Shown in pieces: positions 1 to 6,706 of a stretch of 14,935 nucleotides of DNA. Every line of letters starts with the position of its first letter. Within the stretch, counting starts at the first letter, position 1. The translations under genes were made by a program, and so were the position numbers. The notes under the pieces were generated by a model that worked only from the letters and a program-made list of their open reading frames with translations, searched no databases and was not told the DNA's origin. The DNA lies in the NCBI GenBank assembly GCA_020058405.1, contig JAGVEE010000396.1:1-14935 (forward strand), in the 5' to 3' direction. This DNA comes from Sphingobacteriales bacterium. GTDB taxonomy: Bacteria > Bacteroidota > Bacteroidia > Sphingobacteriales > Sphingobacteriaceae.

Positions 1-2956
1 AACAAATGTTGCAAGTGATTATAATTATTTTGAAGTATATGAAAAAAATTATAGTACTGGTGTTAATGCTACCATAAAGTCTGGAAGAGAACGATACGGA
101 GAAGAGTTTAATAATGTAACTAACTATAATTTCAACTTTACGGTTCCTAATATTATTACGAGTAAACCATTAAGAGTACGAGCAGATTTAATTGGTAGAG
201 TACAAAGTCCACGTTCGAGTTATTTTGATGTAAAATATAATGGATTACAAGTGTCGAGAATGAATTGTTCGGGAGTAGAATTTAGTTACGATGCAACTTA
301 TGGTTCGGTTGTTACAACTGGATTTTTAAATCTATCAGCGACAGAAAATATCAATATAAATATTGATTATTATAAACCAGATATTACTGCTCTTGGCTAT
401 CTAAATTTTATTTGGATTAATGCGTTTAGAGATCTAAAAATGATGAGCAACCAAATGGGTTTCAGAAATCTAGAAACCTATGGTGTTAATAAAATAACTC
501 AATTTAATTTTATCTCAAATAGCGCAAGCAATACAAAAATAATAGATGTTACAAATAAGTTAGAACCAAAAATTCAAGAAGTAATTGCTAATGGAAATTT
601 ACTTTCATTTACAGTAACAACAGATATTTTAAGAGAGTTCCAAGCATTTGAAGGAACCGCATTTGCCAACCCCCGTTTTGTTGGAAAAATAGAAAATCAG
701 AATTTACATGCTTTAGGTCAATATGATTTCATCATCATCACTCATCCTGATTTTAAAAACGAAGCACAACGCTTAGCAGATTTTAGAATTTCGAATGATG
801 GTCTAAGAACATTGGTGGTATTGCCAGAGAACATCTATAATGAGTATGGGTCTGGTGCACAAGATGCAAGTGCGATACGTGATTTCATGAAAATGTTTTA
901 TGATAGAGCTGGCAACAATGTGAATGAAATGCCAAAATATCTCTTATTATTTGGAGATGGTTCTTATGACAATATTGGGTATGTAAAACCAAACTCTAAT
1001 TATGTAGTTACATTTGAAAGTAGAAATTCTACTTCGCCATTTGGATCATATGTTTCTGATGATTTTTTTGGGTTACTAGATGATGTTGAAGGCGATTGGG
1101 ATTTGACTTCATTCCCAACATATGGGTCATCTGCACTTGATGTTGCAGTTGGTAGATTACCTGTACAAACGCCTTTGCAAGCTAGGCAAATGGTTGATAA
1201 AATAATTCATTATAGCAAAACAGAAACGTTTGGCGATTGGAGAAATAGATACGTAATGATTGCCGACGATCAAGACAACAACCTACACATTGTACATGCC
1301 GAATCGCATTCACAAATTATTAAAAACAGAACGAAAGATTTTAACATCGATAAAATTTATTTAGATAATTATCAGCAAATAAGTACTCCTGCAGGAAGTA
1401 GATTCCCTGAAGTAAACGCAGCCTTTAACCAAAGGGTAAATACCGGAGCTTTAGTAATTAATTACATTGGGCATGGTGGCGAAAATGGCTTAGGGCACGA
1501 AAAAGTATTAACGATAGAAGATATAAATTCTTGGAAAGGCTTAGATAATATGCCAGTTTTATTAACTGCTACGTGTTCATTTTCTAGATGGGACGATCCA
1601 CTTTTCCAATCGGCAGGTGAACTTTGTTTATTAAACCCAAATGGAGGTGCAATTGCCATGTATACTACTACCAGAATTGTATATGCAAATGAAAATAAAT
1701 CTATAAACGAAGCATTTTTAAAATCACTTTTTGACAGCACCAACGTTGGTAGTACAAACACTTTAGGCGATATATTCAGAAAAAGTAAAAATTTAAATGG
1801 CTTAGGTCTTACCATCAATCAACGTAATTTTACTTTACTTGGCGACCCATCACTTCCTTTTGCTACACCAAAATTCAAAGTAATTACTGAAAGCATAAAC
1901 GATAAATTATCTACAGATGTAAATGTTGATACCATTAAGGCTCTAAATACTGTAACCATTAAAGGGTTTATAGCAGATTTAAATGGAAACCTTTTGAATA
2001 GTTATAATGGAGTGGTATATCCAGCAGTTTATGATAAAAAAACAACACAAAAAACATTGGGTCAGGATAGAGATAGTAAAGTAACGCCATTTGAAGTACA
2101 GAAAAATATAATCTACAAAGGCAAGGCTAGCGTACAGAATGGTAAATTCAGCTTTACATTTGTTGTGCCTAAAGACATATCTTATAATGTTGGTTATGGT
2201 AGGTTAAGTTACTATGCACAATTAGGTTCTGTAGATGCGAATGGATCTTTCGATAGTGTTTTGGTTGGAGGTAGTTCAAACTCCGCAATTGTAGATGCCG
2301 AAGGACCACAAATGAAAGTATATTTAAATGATGAGAACTTTGCGGGTGGTGGAATTACAAACGAAAGACCCTTGTTAATTGTAAAGATGAATGATCAGAA
2401 TGGAATTAACACCGTTGGAAATGGAATTGGACACAACATTACCGCAACGCTCACATCAGGATTAAAAACACAAAAAATAGATTTAAATGAATATTATGAA
2501 TCTACGTTAGATAGCTACCAAGAAGGAGAGATTAGGTATCCGATGAATAAATTGGAACCTGGGAATTACAAATTAACTGTGAAGGCTTGGGATGTGGTAA
2601 ACAATTCATCGGAAATTAGTACAGAGTTTAGTGTAATAGAATCATCAGTATTTAATATTGACAGGGTTTACAATTACCCTAACCCATTTACTACTAATAC
2701 AGAATTTCAATTTGAACATAACAGACCCGGAGAACAATTACAGGTAATGATTCAAATATTTAACGTTTCTGGACGTTTGGTTAAAACGATCCAACAAGAT
2801 TTATTAGCTACAGGAACGAGAATAAGCAATATTGGATGGGATGCGAAAGATGAATACGGAGACAAACTAGGTAGAGGTGTTTATGTTTATAGATTAAAAG
2901 TAAAAGCGGCAGATGGTTCAATTGCTGATAAATATCAGAAATTAGTGATTTTTTAA
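1..2956 (+). CDS. porU: T9SS C-terminal signal peptidase (sortase) PorU, 5' partial
   Basis: PorU is the cell-surface cysteine protease of the type IX secretion system. It removes the C-terminal sorting domain of secreted cargo and helps attach the cargo to the outer membrane. The reading frame is open from base 2, giving 984 visible residues; by comparison with the family, roughly 200-300 N-terminal residues including the signal peptide lie upstream. The gingipain-like C25 domain spans about visible residues 240-610. The family's catalytic pair is present: His at visible residue 491 in YIGHGG and Cys at 525 in TATCSFS, a spacing close to that in gingipains. An Ig/FlgD-like C-terminal module (890-984) opens with YNYPNPF and ends in GRGVYVYRLKV...KLVIF, the usual look of a T9SS C-terminal domain, which PorU itself carries. 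porV follows 134 nt later, the classic gene order. Strong identification; only the 5' end is missing. Confidence 0.93.
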   Translation, partial: TNVASDYNYFEVYEKNYSTGVNATIKSGRERYGEEFNNVTNYNFNFTVPNIITSKPLRVRADLIGRVQSPRSSYFDVKYNGLQVSRMNCSGVEFSYDATYGSVVTTGFLNLSATENININIDYYKPDITALGYLNFIWINAFRDLKMMSNQMGFRNLETYGVNKITQFNFISNSASNTKIIDVTNKLEPKIQEVIANGNLLSFTVTTDILREFQAFEGTAFANPRFVGKIENQNLHALGQYDFIIITHPDFKNEAQRLADFRISNDGLRTLVVLPENIYNEYGSGAQDASAIRDFMKMFYDRAGNNVNEMPKYLLLFGDGSYDNIGYVKPNSNYVVTFESRNSTSPFGSYVSDDFFGLLDDVEGDWDLTSFPTYGSSALDVAVGRLPVQTPLQARQMVDKIIHYSKTETFGDWRNRYVMIADDQDNNLHIVHAESHSQIIKNRTKDFNIDKIYLDNYQQISTPAGSRFPEVNAAFNQRVNTGALVINYIGHGGENGLGHEKVLTIEDINSWKGLDNMPVLLTATCSFSRWDDPLFQSAGELCLLNPNGGAIAMYTTTRIVYANENKSINEAFLKSLFDSTNVGSTNTLGDIFRKSKNLNGLGLTINQRNFTLLGDPSLPFATPKFKVITESINDKLSTDVNVDTIKALNTVTIKGFIADLNGNLLNSYNGVVYPAVYDKKTTQKTLGQDRDSKVTPFEVQKNIIYKGKASVQNGKFSFTFVVPKDISYNVGYGRLSYYAQLGSVDANGSFDSVLVGGSSNSAIVDAEGPQMKVYLNDENFAGGGITNERPLLIVKMNDQNGINTVGNGIGHNITATLTSGLKTQKIDLNEYYESTLDSYQEGEIRYPMNKLEPGNYKLTVKAWDVVNNSSEISTEFSVIESSVFNIDRVYNYPNPFTTNTEFQFEHNRPGEQLQVMIQIFNVSGRLVKTIQQDLLATGTRISNIGWDAKDEYGDKLGRGVYVYRLKVKAADGSIADKYQKLVIF

Positions 2957-2965
2957 CCCATGCGG

Positions 2966-3012
2966 AATATAGATTTTTCTATATTTGAAACTTTCTTTTA
3001 AACGAAAGAAAG
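2966..3012 (+). other. Two small stem-loops in the porU-porV gap
   Basis: Two perfect inverted repeats lie just after the porU stop. The first is AATATAG (2966-2972) with CTATATT (2979-2985) around a 6-nt loop. The second is CTTTCTTT (2991-2998) with AAAGAAAG (3005-3012) around a 6-nt loop. Both are AT-rich and neither is followed by a T-run, so they are poor intrinsic terminators. They could instead be an RNA-stability or attenuation element between porU and porV. The rest of the gap (3013-3090) shows no gene. TAATAATTTG near 3033-3042 resembles a Bacteroidota -7 box, but its internal spacing is wrong for TAnnTTTG. Confidence 0.3.
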
Positions 3013-3090
3013 GCGTCCTGAAAGGAATAAAATAATAATTTGTATTAAAAATAAAGAGAATACAGCTTTTAAAGCTAAATAAATAGACAA

Positions 3091-4338
3091 ATGATTTTGA
3101 AGAAAGTGATGTTAAAAAGAATTGGAACAAGTGTACTATTGGCAGCTTGTGGTATAGTAAATATTAATATAGCGAGTGCTCAAATAAATTCGCAACAATT
3201 AAACGGTAGAGAAAGCTCAGTAAATGCAATTACTACTGCTGTGCCTTTTTTACTTATTGGGCCAGATTCGCGTGCTGGAGCCATGGGCGATGGTGGTGTA
3301 GCAACTGCACCAGATGTATACTCTAACCATTGGAACTCTGCAAAATTATCGTTCATGGAAAAAAAATATGCATTCGGTATTGCATATACACCTTGGTTAC
3401 AACGTTTAGTGCCTGATATTAATTTAGCCTATTTGGGTGGTTATTATAAAATTGATAACAAACAAACAATTGGTGCAAGTTTGAAATTCTTTTCATTAGG
3501 AGATATTACCTTTACAGATATACAAGGAAATGTAACAGGAACTGGTAACCCAAATGAATTAGCGTTAGACGTTTCTTATAACAGAAAACTATCTGACCGA
3601 TTTGCAATTGGTACAGCATTTAGATTTATAAATTCAGATTTAGCACAAGGTCAGTTGGCACAAAATGGACAATCTGTTAAAGCTGGTCGCTCTGTAGCGG
3701 TAGATTTATCAGGCTATTACACAAATCCTGATTATATTATCAACGGTAAAAAAACTACCATTTCTTATGGATTTAACATATCTAACATTGGTGCAAAAAT
3801 GAATTATACCAATGCAGCTGATAGATATTTCATACCAACTAATTTAAGAGTTGGGGCTGCGGGTACAATGAAATTAGATAATTACAATGAGATTACTGTT
3901 TTCGTTGATGTTAATAAATTATTGGTACCTACAAACCCAATTTATGCAGTTGATAGTTTAAACCAAGTGATTATTGGTAGCGATGGCAACCCTGTAATTG
4001 TAAAAGGGCAAACAACAGACGTATCGGTATCGAGAGGAATTTTCCAATCATTTAACGATGCCCCAGGTGGCGCACAAGAAGAGTTTAATGAGTTGTATTA
4101 TTCTGCCGGTTTCGAATATTGGTACGATAAACAATTTGCTGTAAGAGGTGGATACTTTTATGAGCATCCAACAAAAGGAAACAGACAATATTTTACATTT
4201 GGTGCAGGTATTAAATACAATATTTTTGGGTTAGATTTATCGTATTTAATTCCAACTACACAAACTAATCCATTAGAAAACACATTGCGATTCTCGTTAA
4301 CATTTAATTTTGAAACACCTGATCCCGCAAAACAATAA
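3091..4338 (+). CDS. porV: T9SS outer-membrane protein PorV (LptO)
   Basis: PorV is an outer-membrane beta-barrel of the FadL-like type. It forms the attachment complex with PorU and shuttles T9SS cargo from the translocon to the sortase. The 415-residue protein begins with a basic stretch and a hydrophobic segment ending in IASA|Q, a plausible signal-peptidase I site after about residue 30. The mature N-terminus carries the typical PorV sequence IGPDSRAGAMGDGGVAT, followed by VYSNHWNSAKL. The remainder is an alternation of amphipathic strands and turns, ending at LRFSLTFNFE, a strand with aromatic residues as in barrel C-termini. The start at 3091 was chosen because it gives the complete basic n-region; the ATG at residue 7 would also leave a working signal peptide. 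It lies directly downstream of porU, and ispF follows after 6 nt, so the two are probably co-transcribed. Confidence 0.93.
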   Translation: MILKKVMLKRIGTSVLLAACGIVNINIASAQINSQQLNGRESSVNAITTAVPFLLIGPDSRAGAMGDGGVATAPDVYSNHWNSAKLSFMEKKYAFGIAYTPWLQRLVPDINLAYLGGYYKIDNKQTIGASLKFFSLGDITFTDIQGNVTGTGNPNELALDVSYNRKLSDRFAIGTAFRFINSDLAQGQLAQNGQSVKAGRSVAVDLSGYYTNPDYIINGKKTTISYGFNISNIGAKMNYTNAADRYFIPTNLRVGAAGTMKLDNYNEITVFVDVNKLLVPTNPIYAVDSLNQVIIGSDGNPVIVKGQTTDVSVSRGIFQSFNDAPGGAQEEFNELYYSAGFEYWYDKQFAVRGGYFYEHPTKGNRQYFTFGAGIKYNIFGLDLSYLIPTTQTNPLENTLRFSLTFNFETPDPAKQ

Positions 4339-4344
4339 AATATT

Positions 4345-4824
4345 ATGAAAATCAGAATAGGTTTTGGTTTCGATGTCCATCAGTTAAAAGATGGACATCC
4401 TTTTTTTATGGGGGGTGTAAAGCTAGAACACCATAAAGGCGCATTTGGCCATTCGGATGCAGATGTTTTAGTACACGCCATTTGCGATGCCTTATTAGGT
4501 GCAGCAAATATGCGCGACATTGGTTACCATTTTTCGAACACAGACCCTCAATGGAAAGGCATATCGAGTGTAATCTTGTTAGAAGAATGTGTTCGATTAA
4601 TATCAACTAAAGACTATTCAATTGGCAACATCGATTGCATGATTTGCTTGGAAGCACCAAAGATTAATCCACATATTCCTGCCATGAAAACCATCTTGGC
4701 AAAGGCTATGAATATTACTGAAGATGATATTTCTATAAAAGCCACCACAAACGAGCAAATGGGTTTTATTGGCCGCGAAGAAGGTGTAGTTGCTTATGCA
4801 ACCGTATTGATAGAAAAAAAATAA
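4345..4824 (+). CDS. ispF: 2-C-methyl-D-erythritol 2,4-cyclodiphosphate synthase IspF
   Basis: IspF converts CDP-methylerythritol 2-phosphate to methylerythritol 2,4-cyclodiphosphate with release of CMP, the fifth step of the MEP route to isoprenoids. It works as a cytosolic homotrimer with one metal ion per active site. At 159 residues it has the family's normal length. Visible hallmarks are the start RIGFGFDVHQL with metal ligands Asp10 and His12, the third ligand His44 in GHSDADVLVHAICDALLG, and the C-terminal signature ATTNEQMGFIGREEG (usually ATTTEGLGFTGREEG, so the variant positions are mild). The start lies 6 nt after the porV stop, so it is likely read from the porV transcript. That gives no obvious functional link to secretion. 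The gene ends just before a large palindrome and faces the convergent RNA methyltransferase gene. Confidence 0.95.
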   Translation: MKIRIGFGFDVHQLKDGHPFFMGGVKLEHHKGAFGHSDADVLVHAICDALLGAANMRDIGYHFSNTDPQWKGISSVILLEECVRLISTKDYSIGNIDCMICLEAPKINPHIPAMKTILAKAMNITEDDISIKATTNEQMGFIGREEGVVAYATVLIEKK

Positions 4825-4844
4825 AAATATTTTTTTTTGGCTGA

Positions 4845-4895
4845 TTTTGGTGGCACGACTTTTGTGGTGGCACCACTTAAGTCGTGCCACCAAAA
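4845..4895. repeat. 51-bp nested palindrome between convergent genes
   Basis: The arms TTTTGGTGGCACGACTT (4845-4861) and AAGTCGTGCCACCAAAA (4879-4895) are perfect 17-bp inverted repeats centred on base 4870. The 17-nt interval is itself a palindrome: GTGGTG (4864-4869), G, CACCAC (4871-4876), separated from the outer arms by symmetric TT/TT. A weaker extension pairs TTTGGC (4836-4841) with GCCAAA (4900-4905). Seen as linear motifs, GGTGGCACGACTT (4849-4861) recurs as GGTGGCACCACTT (4866-4878, one mismatch) and in inverted form at 4879-4891. It is much more GC-rich than its surroundings and lies between the tails of ispF and the SpoU-family gene. It could be a bidirectional terminator, but no T-run follows the stem on either strand. 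A REP-like repeat or a protein-binding cruciform is at least as likely. Confidence 0.8.
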
Positions 4896-4917
4896 ACGGG
4901 CCAAACTTTGTAAAATT

Positions 4918-5697
4918 TCAGTTACGTTGCCTTTTGGCTTCAAAAGTTAAGATTGCGGTTGATATAGAGACATTTAAGGAGTCAATTTTGCCTTCCATCG
5001 GGATTTTAATTTGAACATTTGAACTATCTAGCCAAAATTCACTGAGGCCTGTTGCCTCGGTTCCCATTACAATCGCACTTGCTTTATTAAAATCTATTTC
5101 TGTGTAATTTTTACTTGCTGTTAAAGCTGCAGAATAAGAGTTAATGTTATTTTTAATTAGCCAGCTTTTTACTTCTTCATTAGTTGTTACAACAATTGGA
5201 ACAGTAAAAATACAACCAACGCTAGAACGTATTGCGTTTGGGTTGTAAATATCTGTTTTAGGATCACAAATAATTACTGCATCAATGTTTGCAGCATCCG
5301 CCGTTCTTAAAATTGCGCCCAAATTTCCTGGTTTCTCTACTGATTCTAATATAATTAAAAATGGATTTTCTGTTAAGCTTAAGGTTTCTAAGGTATAATA
5401 CTTAGGTTTCAACAAGGCAATGTAACCATCTGATTTTTCTCTGTAAGCAACTTTTGCAAAAACTTCTCTGCTTACTTCAAAATATTGTGAGGCTTTTAGT
5501 TCATGTTCGTTGGCTCCCAAATCTGCACAAAAATATAATTGCTCTATTTCCATGCCTGCAGAAATTGCTAAACCAAGTTCTCGTAAGCCTTCTACAACAA
5601 TTAAATTCTGCGATTTTCTTTCAGAAGATTTCTCAATAAGTTTTACAAGATTTTTAACTTTTGGATTTTGTAGACTACTAATTGATTCGATTTTCAT
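4918..5697 (-). CDS. SpoU/TrmH-family RNA 2'-O-ribose methyltransferase (RlmB-like)
   Basis: This SPOUT-class enzyme probably transfers a methyl group from S-adenosylmethionine to a ribose 2'-OH in rRNA or tRNA; the exact nucleotide cannot be read from the sequence. The 259 residues show a substrate-binding N-terminal domain (about 1-95; SLQNPKVKNLVKL near the start, then VVEGLRELGLAI). A C-terminal knotted domain (about 105-259) carries all three SpoU motifs: GNLGAILRTADAAN (motif 1), VMGTEATGLS (motif 2) and IPMEGKIDSLNVSISTAI (motif 3, binding the cofactor). It resembles the generic 'TrmH family RNA methyltransferase' of Bacteroidota more than any specifically named member, so no symbol is given. 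A 50-residue membrane protein gene ends 2 nt upstream on the same strand, so the two are probably one transcript. The tail faces ispF across the palindrome. Confidence 0.9.
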   Translation of the reverse strand: MKIESISSLQNPKVKNLVKLIEKSSERKSQNLIVVEGLRELGLAISAGMEIEQLYFCADLGANEHELKASQYFEVSREVFAKVAYREKSDGYIALLKPKYYTLETLSLTENPFLIILESVEKPGNLGAILRTADAANIDAVIICDPKTDIYNPNAIRSSVGCIFTVPIVVTTNEEVKSWLIKNNINSYSAALTASKNYTEIDFNKASAIVMGTEATGLSEFWLDSSNVQIKIPMEGKIDSLNVSISTAILTFEAKRQRN

Positions 5698-5699
5698 AG

Positions 5700-5852
5700 C
5701 TATTTGTTACTCGTATTAATTTGCTCGAAATCTACTCCACACTTACAATTGGAAGCGCAGCCCTTATCTTTTTTGAATTGGTTACGAAGACTACGAACAA
5801 TGTAAAACACTGCCCATAAAAGCAATACGCCAACTAATATATATTGTAACAT
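5700..5852 (-). CDS. FeoB-associated-type Cys-rich small membrane protein (50 aa)
   Basis: A short gene starts at ATG 5852 and ends at TAG 5700. The 50-residue product starts MLQYILVGVLLLWAVFYIV, a single transmembrane helix at about residues 3-20. A basic stretch RSLRNQFKKDK follows, then the cysteine cluster GCASNCKCG with Cys32, Cys36 and Cys38, and a polar tail. This architecture matches the 'FeoB-associated Cys-rich membrane protein' family (short TM helix, basic linker, C-x3-C-x-C-like cluster), usually encoded beside ferrous-iron transporter genes and suspected to bind metal. Here no feoA/feoB is visible; the gene lies 2 nt before the SpoU-family methyltransferase. A TACCTTTG box ends 3 nt before the ATG. 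Assignment to the family is by architecture and residue pattern only; function is inferred. Confidence 0.72.
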   Translation of the reverse strand: MLQYILVGVLLLWAVFYIVRSLRNQFKKDKGCASNCKCGVDFEQINTSNK

Positions 5853-5855
5853 ACT

Positions 5856-5863
5856 CAAAGGTA
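5856..5863 (-). promoter_or_regulatory. Candidate -7 box TACCTTTG for the Cys-rich mini-gene
   Basis: On the minus strand TACCTTTG matches the Bacteroidota sigma-factor -7 consensus TAnnTTTG exactly and ends 3 nt before the ATG at 5852. A transcript starting a few bases downstream would be leaderless or nearly so. No convincing TTTG/TTG -33 element is visible at the expected distance, so this rests on the -7 match and position. Confidence 0.4.
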
Positions 5864-5899
5864 TAATTTTAACCCCGAAAATCCTGCGTTCATCGGTAT

Positions 5900-5914
5900 T
5901 TTATACAGTATAAA
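5900..5914. promoter_or_regulatory. Perfect 15-bp palindrome, candidate operator
   Basis: TTTATAC-A-GTATAAA is a perfect 7-bp inverted repeat around one central base. It lies in the 121-nt divergent region between the Cys-rich mini-gene (-) and the LiaF-like operon (+), and ends 5 nt before the TACATTTG box at 5920, so it overlaps the expected -33 region of that promoter. The position and symmetry suit a dimeric regulator's binding site. AT-rich palindromes also arise by chance, so the call is tentative. Confidence 0.35.
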
Positions 5915-5919
5915 CGAAA

Positions 5920-5927
5920 TACATTTG
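5920..5927 (+). promoter_or_regulatory. Candidate -7 box TACATTTG for the LiaF-like/LytS/LytTR operon
   Basis: TACATTTG matches the Bacteroidota -7 consensus TAnnTTTG exactly and lies 46 nt before the ATG at 5974, allowing a leader of about 40 nt. A clear -33 TTTG is not visible; a 15-bp palindrome occupies that region instead, which would fit regulation at this promoter. The remaining intergenic bases show nothing else recognisable. Confidence 0.4.
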
Positions 5928-5973
5928 TGTTGGTTTGCCCCTAAACGTACATTAGTATAATAATTGTAAGAAA

Positions 5974-6705
5974 ATGACTGACAAAATACATAAGAACAAG
6001 AAAAATAAAGAGTGGATTGGCGTCTTTATTATTATAGTAGGGGTACTGTTTTTAGCACGTACATTTGAACTACCGATACCAAAGTGGATAACCACATGGC
6101 CAATGATTCTTGTTGGAATCGGATTGATGCTTGGCATAAGTAATAAATTTAAAGATTGGACTTGGGCAGTAATCGTAGGATTTGGCCTATTGTTTTTAGT
6201 TGATAAAATTGCGGGTTATGATGTTCGCATGACCTCCATCATTTTCCCAGCCATATTAATTGCAGTAGGGATTCGAATGTTGAAAAAAAACAAGCCTGTT
6301 AAAGTACATCAATTTGATGAAGCATCTGGTAATTTTACTGAATTACGAAACGATGAAACATTAGATGATCGCTTGGAATTAATTGCAGTTTTCGCTGGCA
6401 ATAAAAAAATTATGGTAAGCAAAAATTTTAAAGGGGGAGAAATTGTATCTGTTTTTGGGGGCAATGAAATTAATTTAAGTAAGTGCGATATTAATGGTAG
6501 AGTACAACTAGAAGTAGTGCAAGTATTTGGCGGTACAAAATTAATTGTTCCATCAAACTGGAGAATTCAATCTGAAATAGTAAGTGTATTTGGTGGCTTA
6601 GATGATAAAAGAAATATAATTGATTTTAATAATAACGATGATTCTAAAATCCTAGTAATTATTGGAGTTTCCATATTAGGTGGCATAGACATACGTAGCT
6701 ATTAA
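5974..6705 (+). CDS. LiaF-like membrane protein (DUF5668-type TM domain plus LiaF C-terminal domain)
   Basis: This 243-residue protein has a basic cytoplasmic N-terminus (KIHKNKKNKEW). Four closely packed hydrophobic helices follow at about residues 14-30, 40-56, 62-78 and 86-104, a DUF5668/LiaF-type membrane domain. A soluble C-terminal part (about 125-243) is built of repeating beta-rungs marked by VFAGN, VFGGN, VFGGT, VFGGL and ILGGI, typical of the LiaF-like domain. In Firmicutes LiaF holds the LiaS/LiaR envelope-stress system off; a similar sensing or restraining role here is inferred from the neighbours, since a LytS-type kinase starts 1 nt after the stop and a LytTR regulator follows. 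The start at 5974 is the first ATG and leaves room for the TACATTTG promoter box. Family assignment is firm; role in signalling is inference. Confidence 0.85.
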   Translation: MTDKIHKNKKNKEWIGVFIIIVGVLFLARTFELPIPKWITTWPMILVGIGLMLGISNKFKDWTWAVIVGFGLLFLVDKIAGYDVRMTSIIFPAILIAVGIRMLKKNKPVKVHQFDEASGNFTELRNDETLDDRLELIAVFAGNKKIMVSKNFKGGEIVSVFGGNEINLSKCDINGRVQLEVVQVFGGTKLIVPSNWRIQSEIVSVFGGLDDKRNIIDFNNNDDSKILVIIGVSILGGIDIRSY

Positions 6706-6706
6706 C

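Noticed and set aside
1462..1818. A 118-codon open frame on the - strand inside porU
   Set aside because: It is antisense to the catalytic region of PorU and shows no domain, signal peptide or partner gene.
2669..2956. PorU as an ordinary T9SS cargo because of its C-terminal domain
   Set aside because: The sortase itself naturally carries such a domain; the C25 catalytic His/Cys and adjacent porV identify it as the secretion machinery.
3033..3042. porV promoter box TAATAATTTG
   Set aside because: It lacks the exact two-base spacing of TAnnTTTG and has no -33 partner, so it was not listed as a feature.
2942..3130. A 62-codon - strand frame spanning the porU-porV gap
   Set aside because: It is a Phe/Ser/Tyr-rich translation of AT-rich DNA, overlaps both flanking genes and resembles no known family.
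4618..4893. A 91-codon - strand frame over the ispF 3' end and the palindrome
   Set aside because: Antisense to a firmly identified ispF; its beginning is just the translated palindrome arm.
4845..4905. Rho-independent terminator
   Set aside because: The stem is strong, but neither strand has a T-run immediately after it (AAAAACGGG on +, and AAAATCAGCC before A-runs on -), so it is reported as a repeat with a possible termination role.
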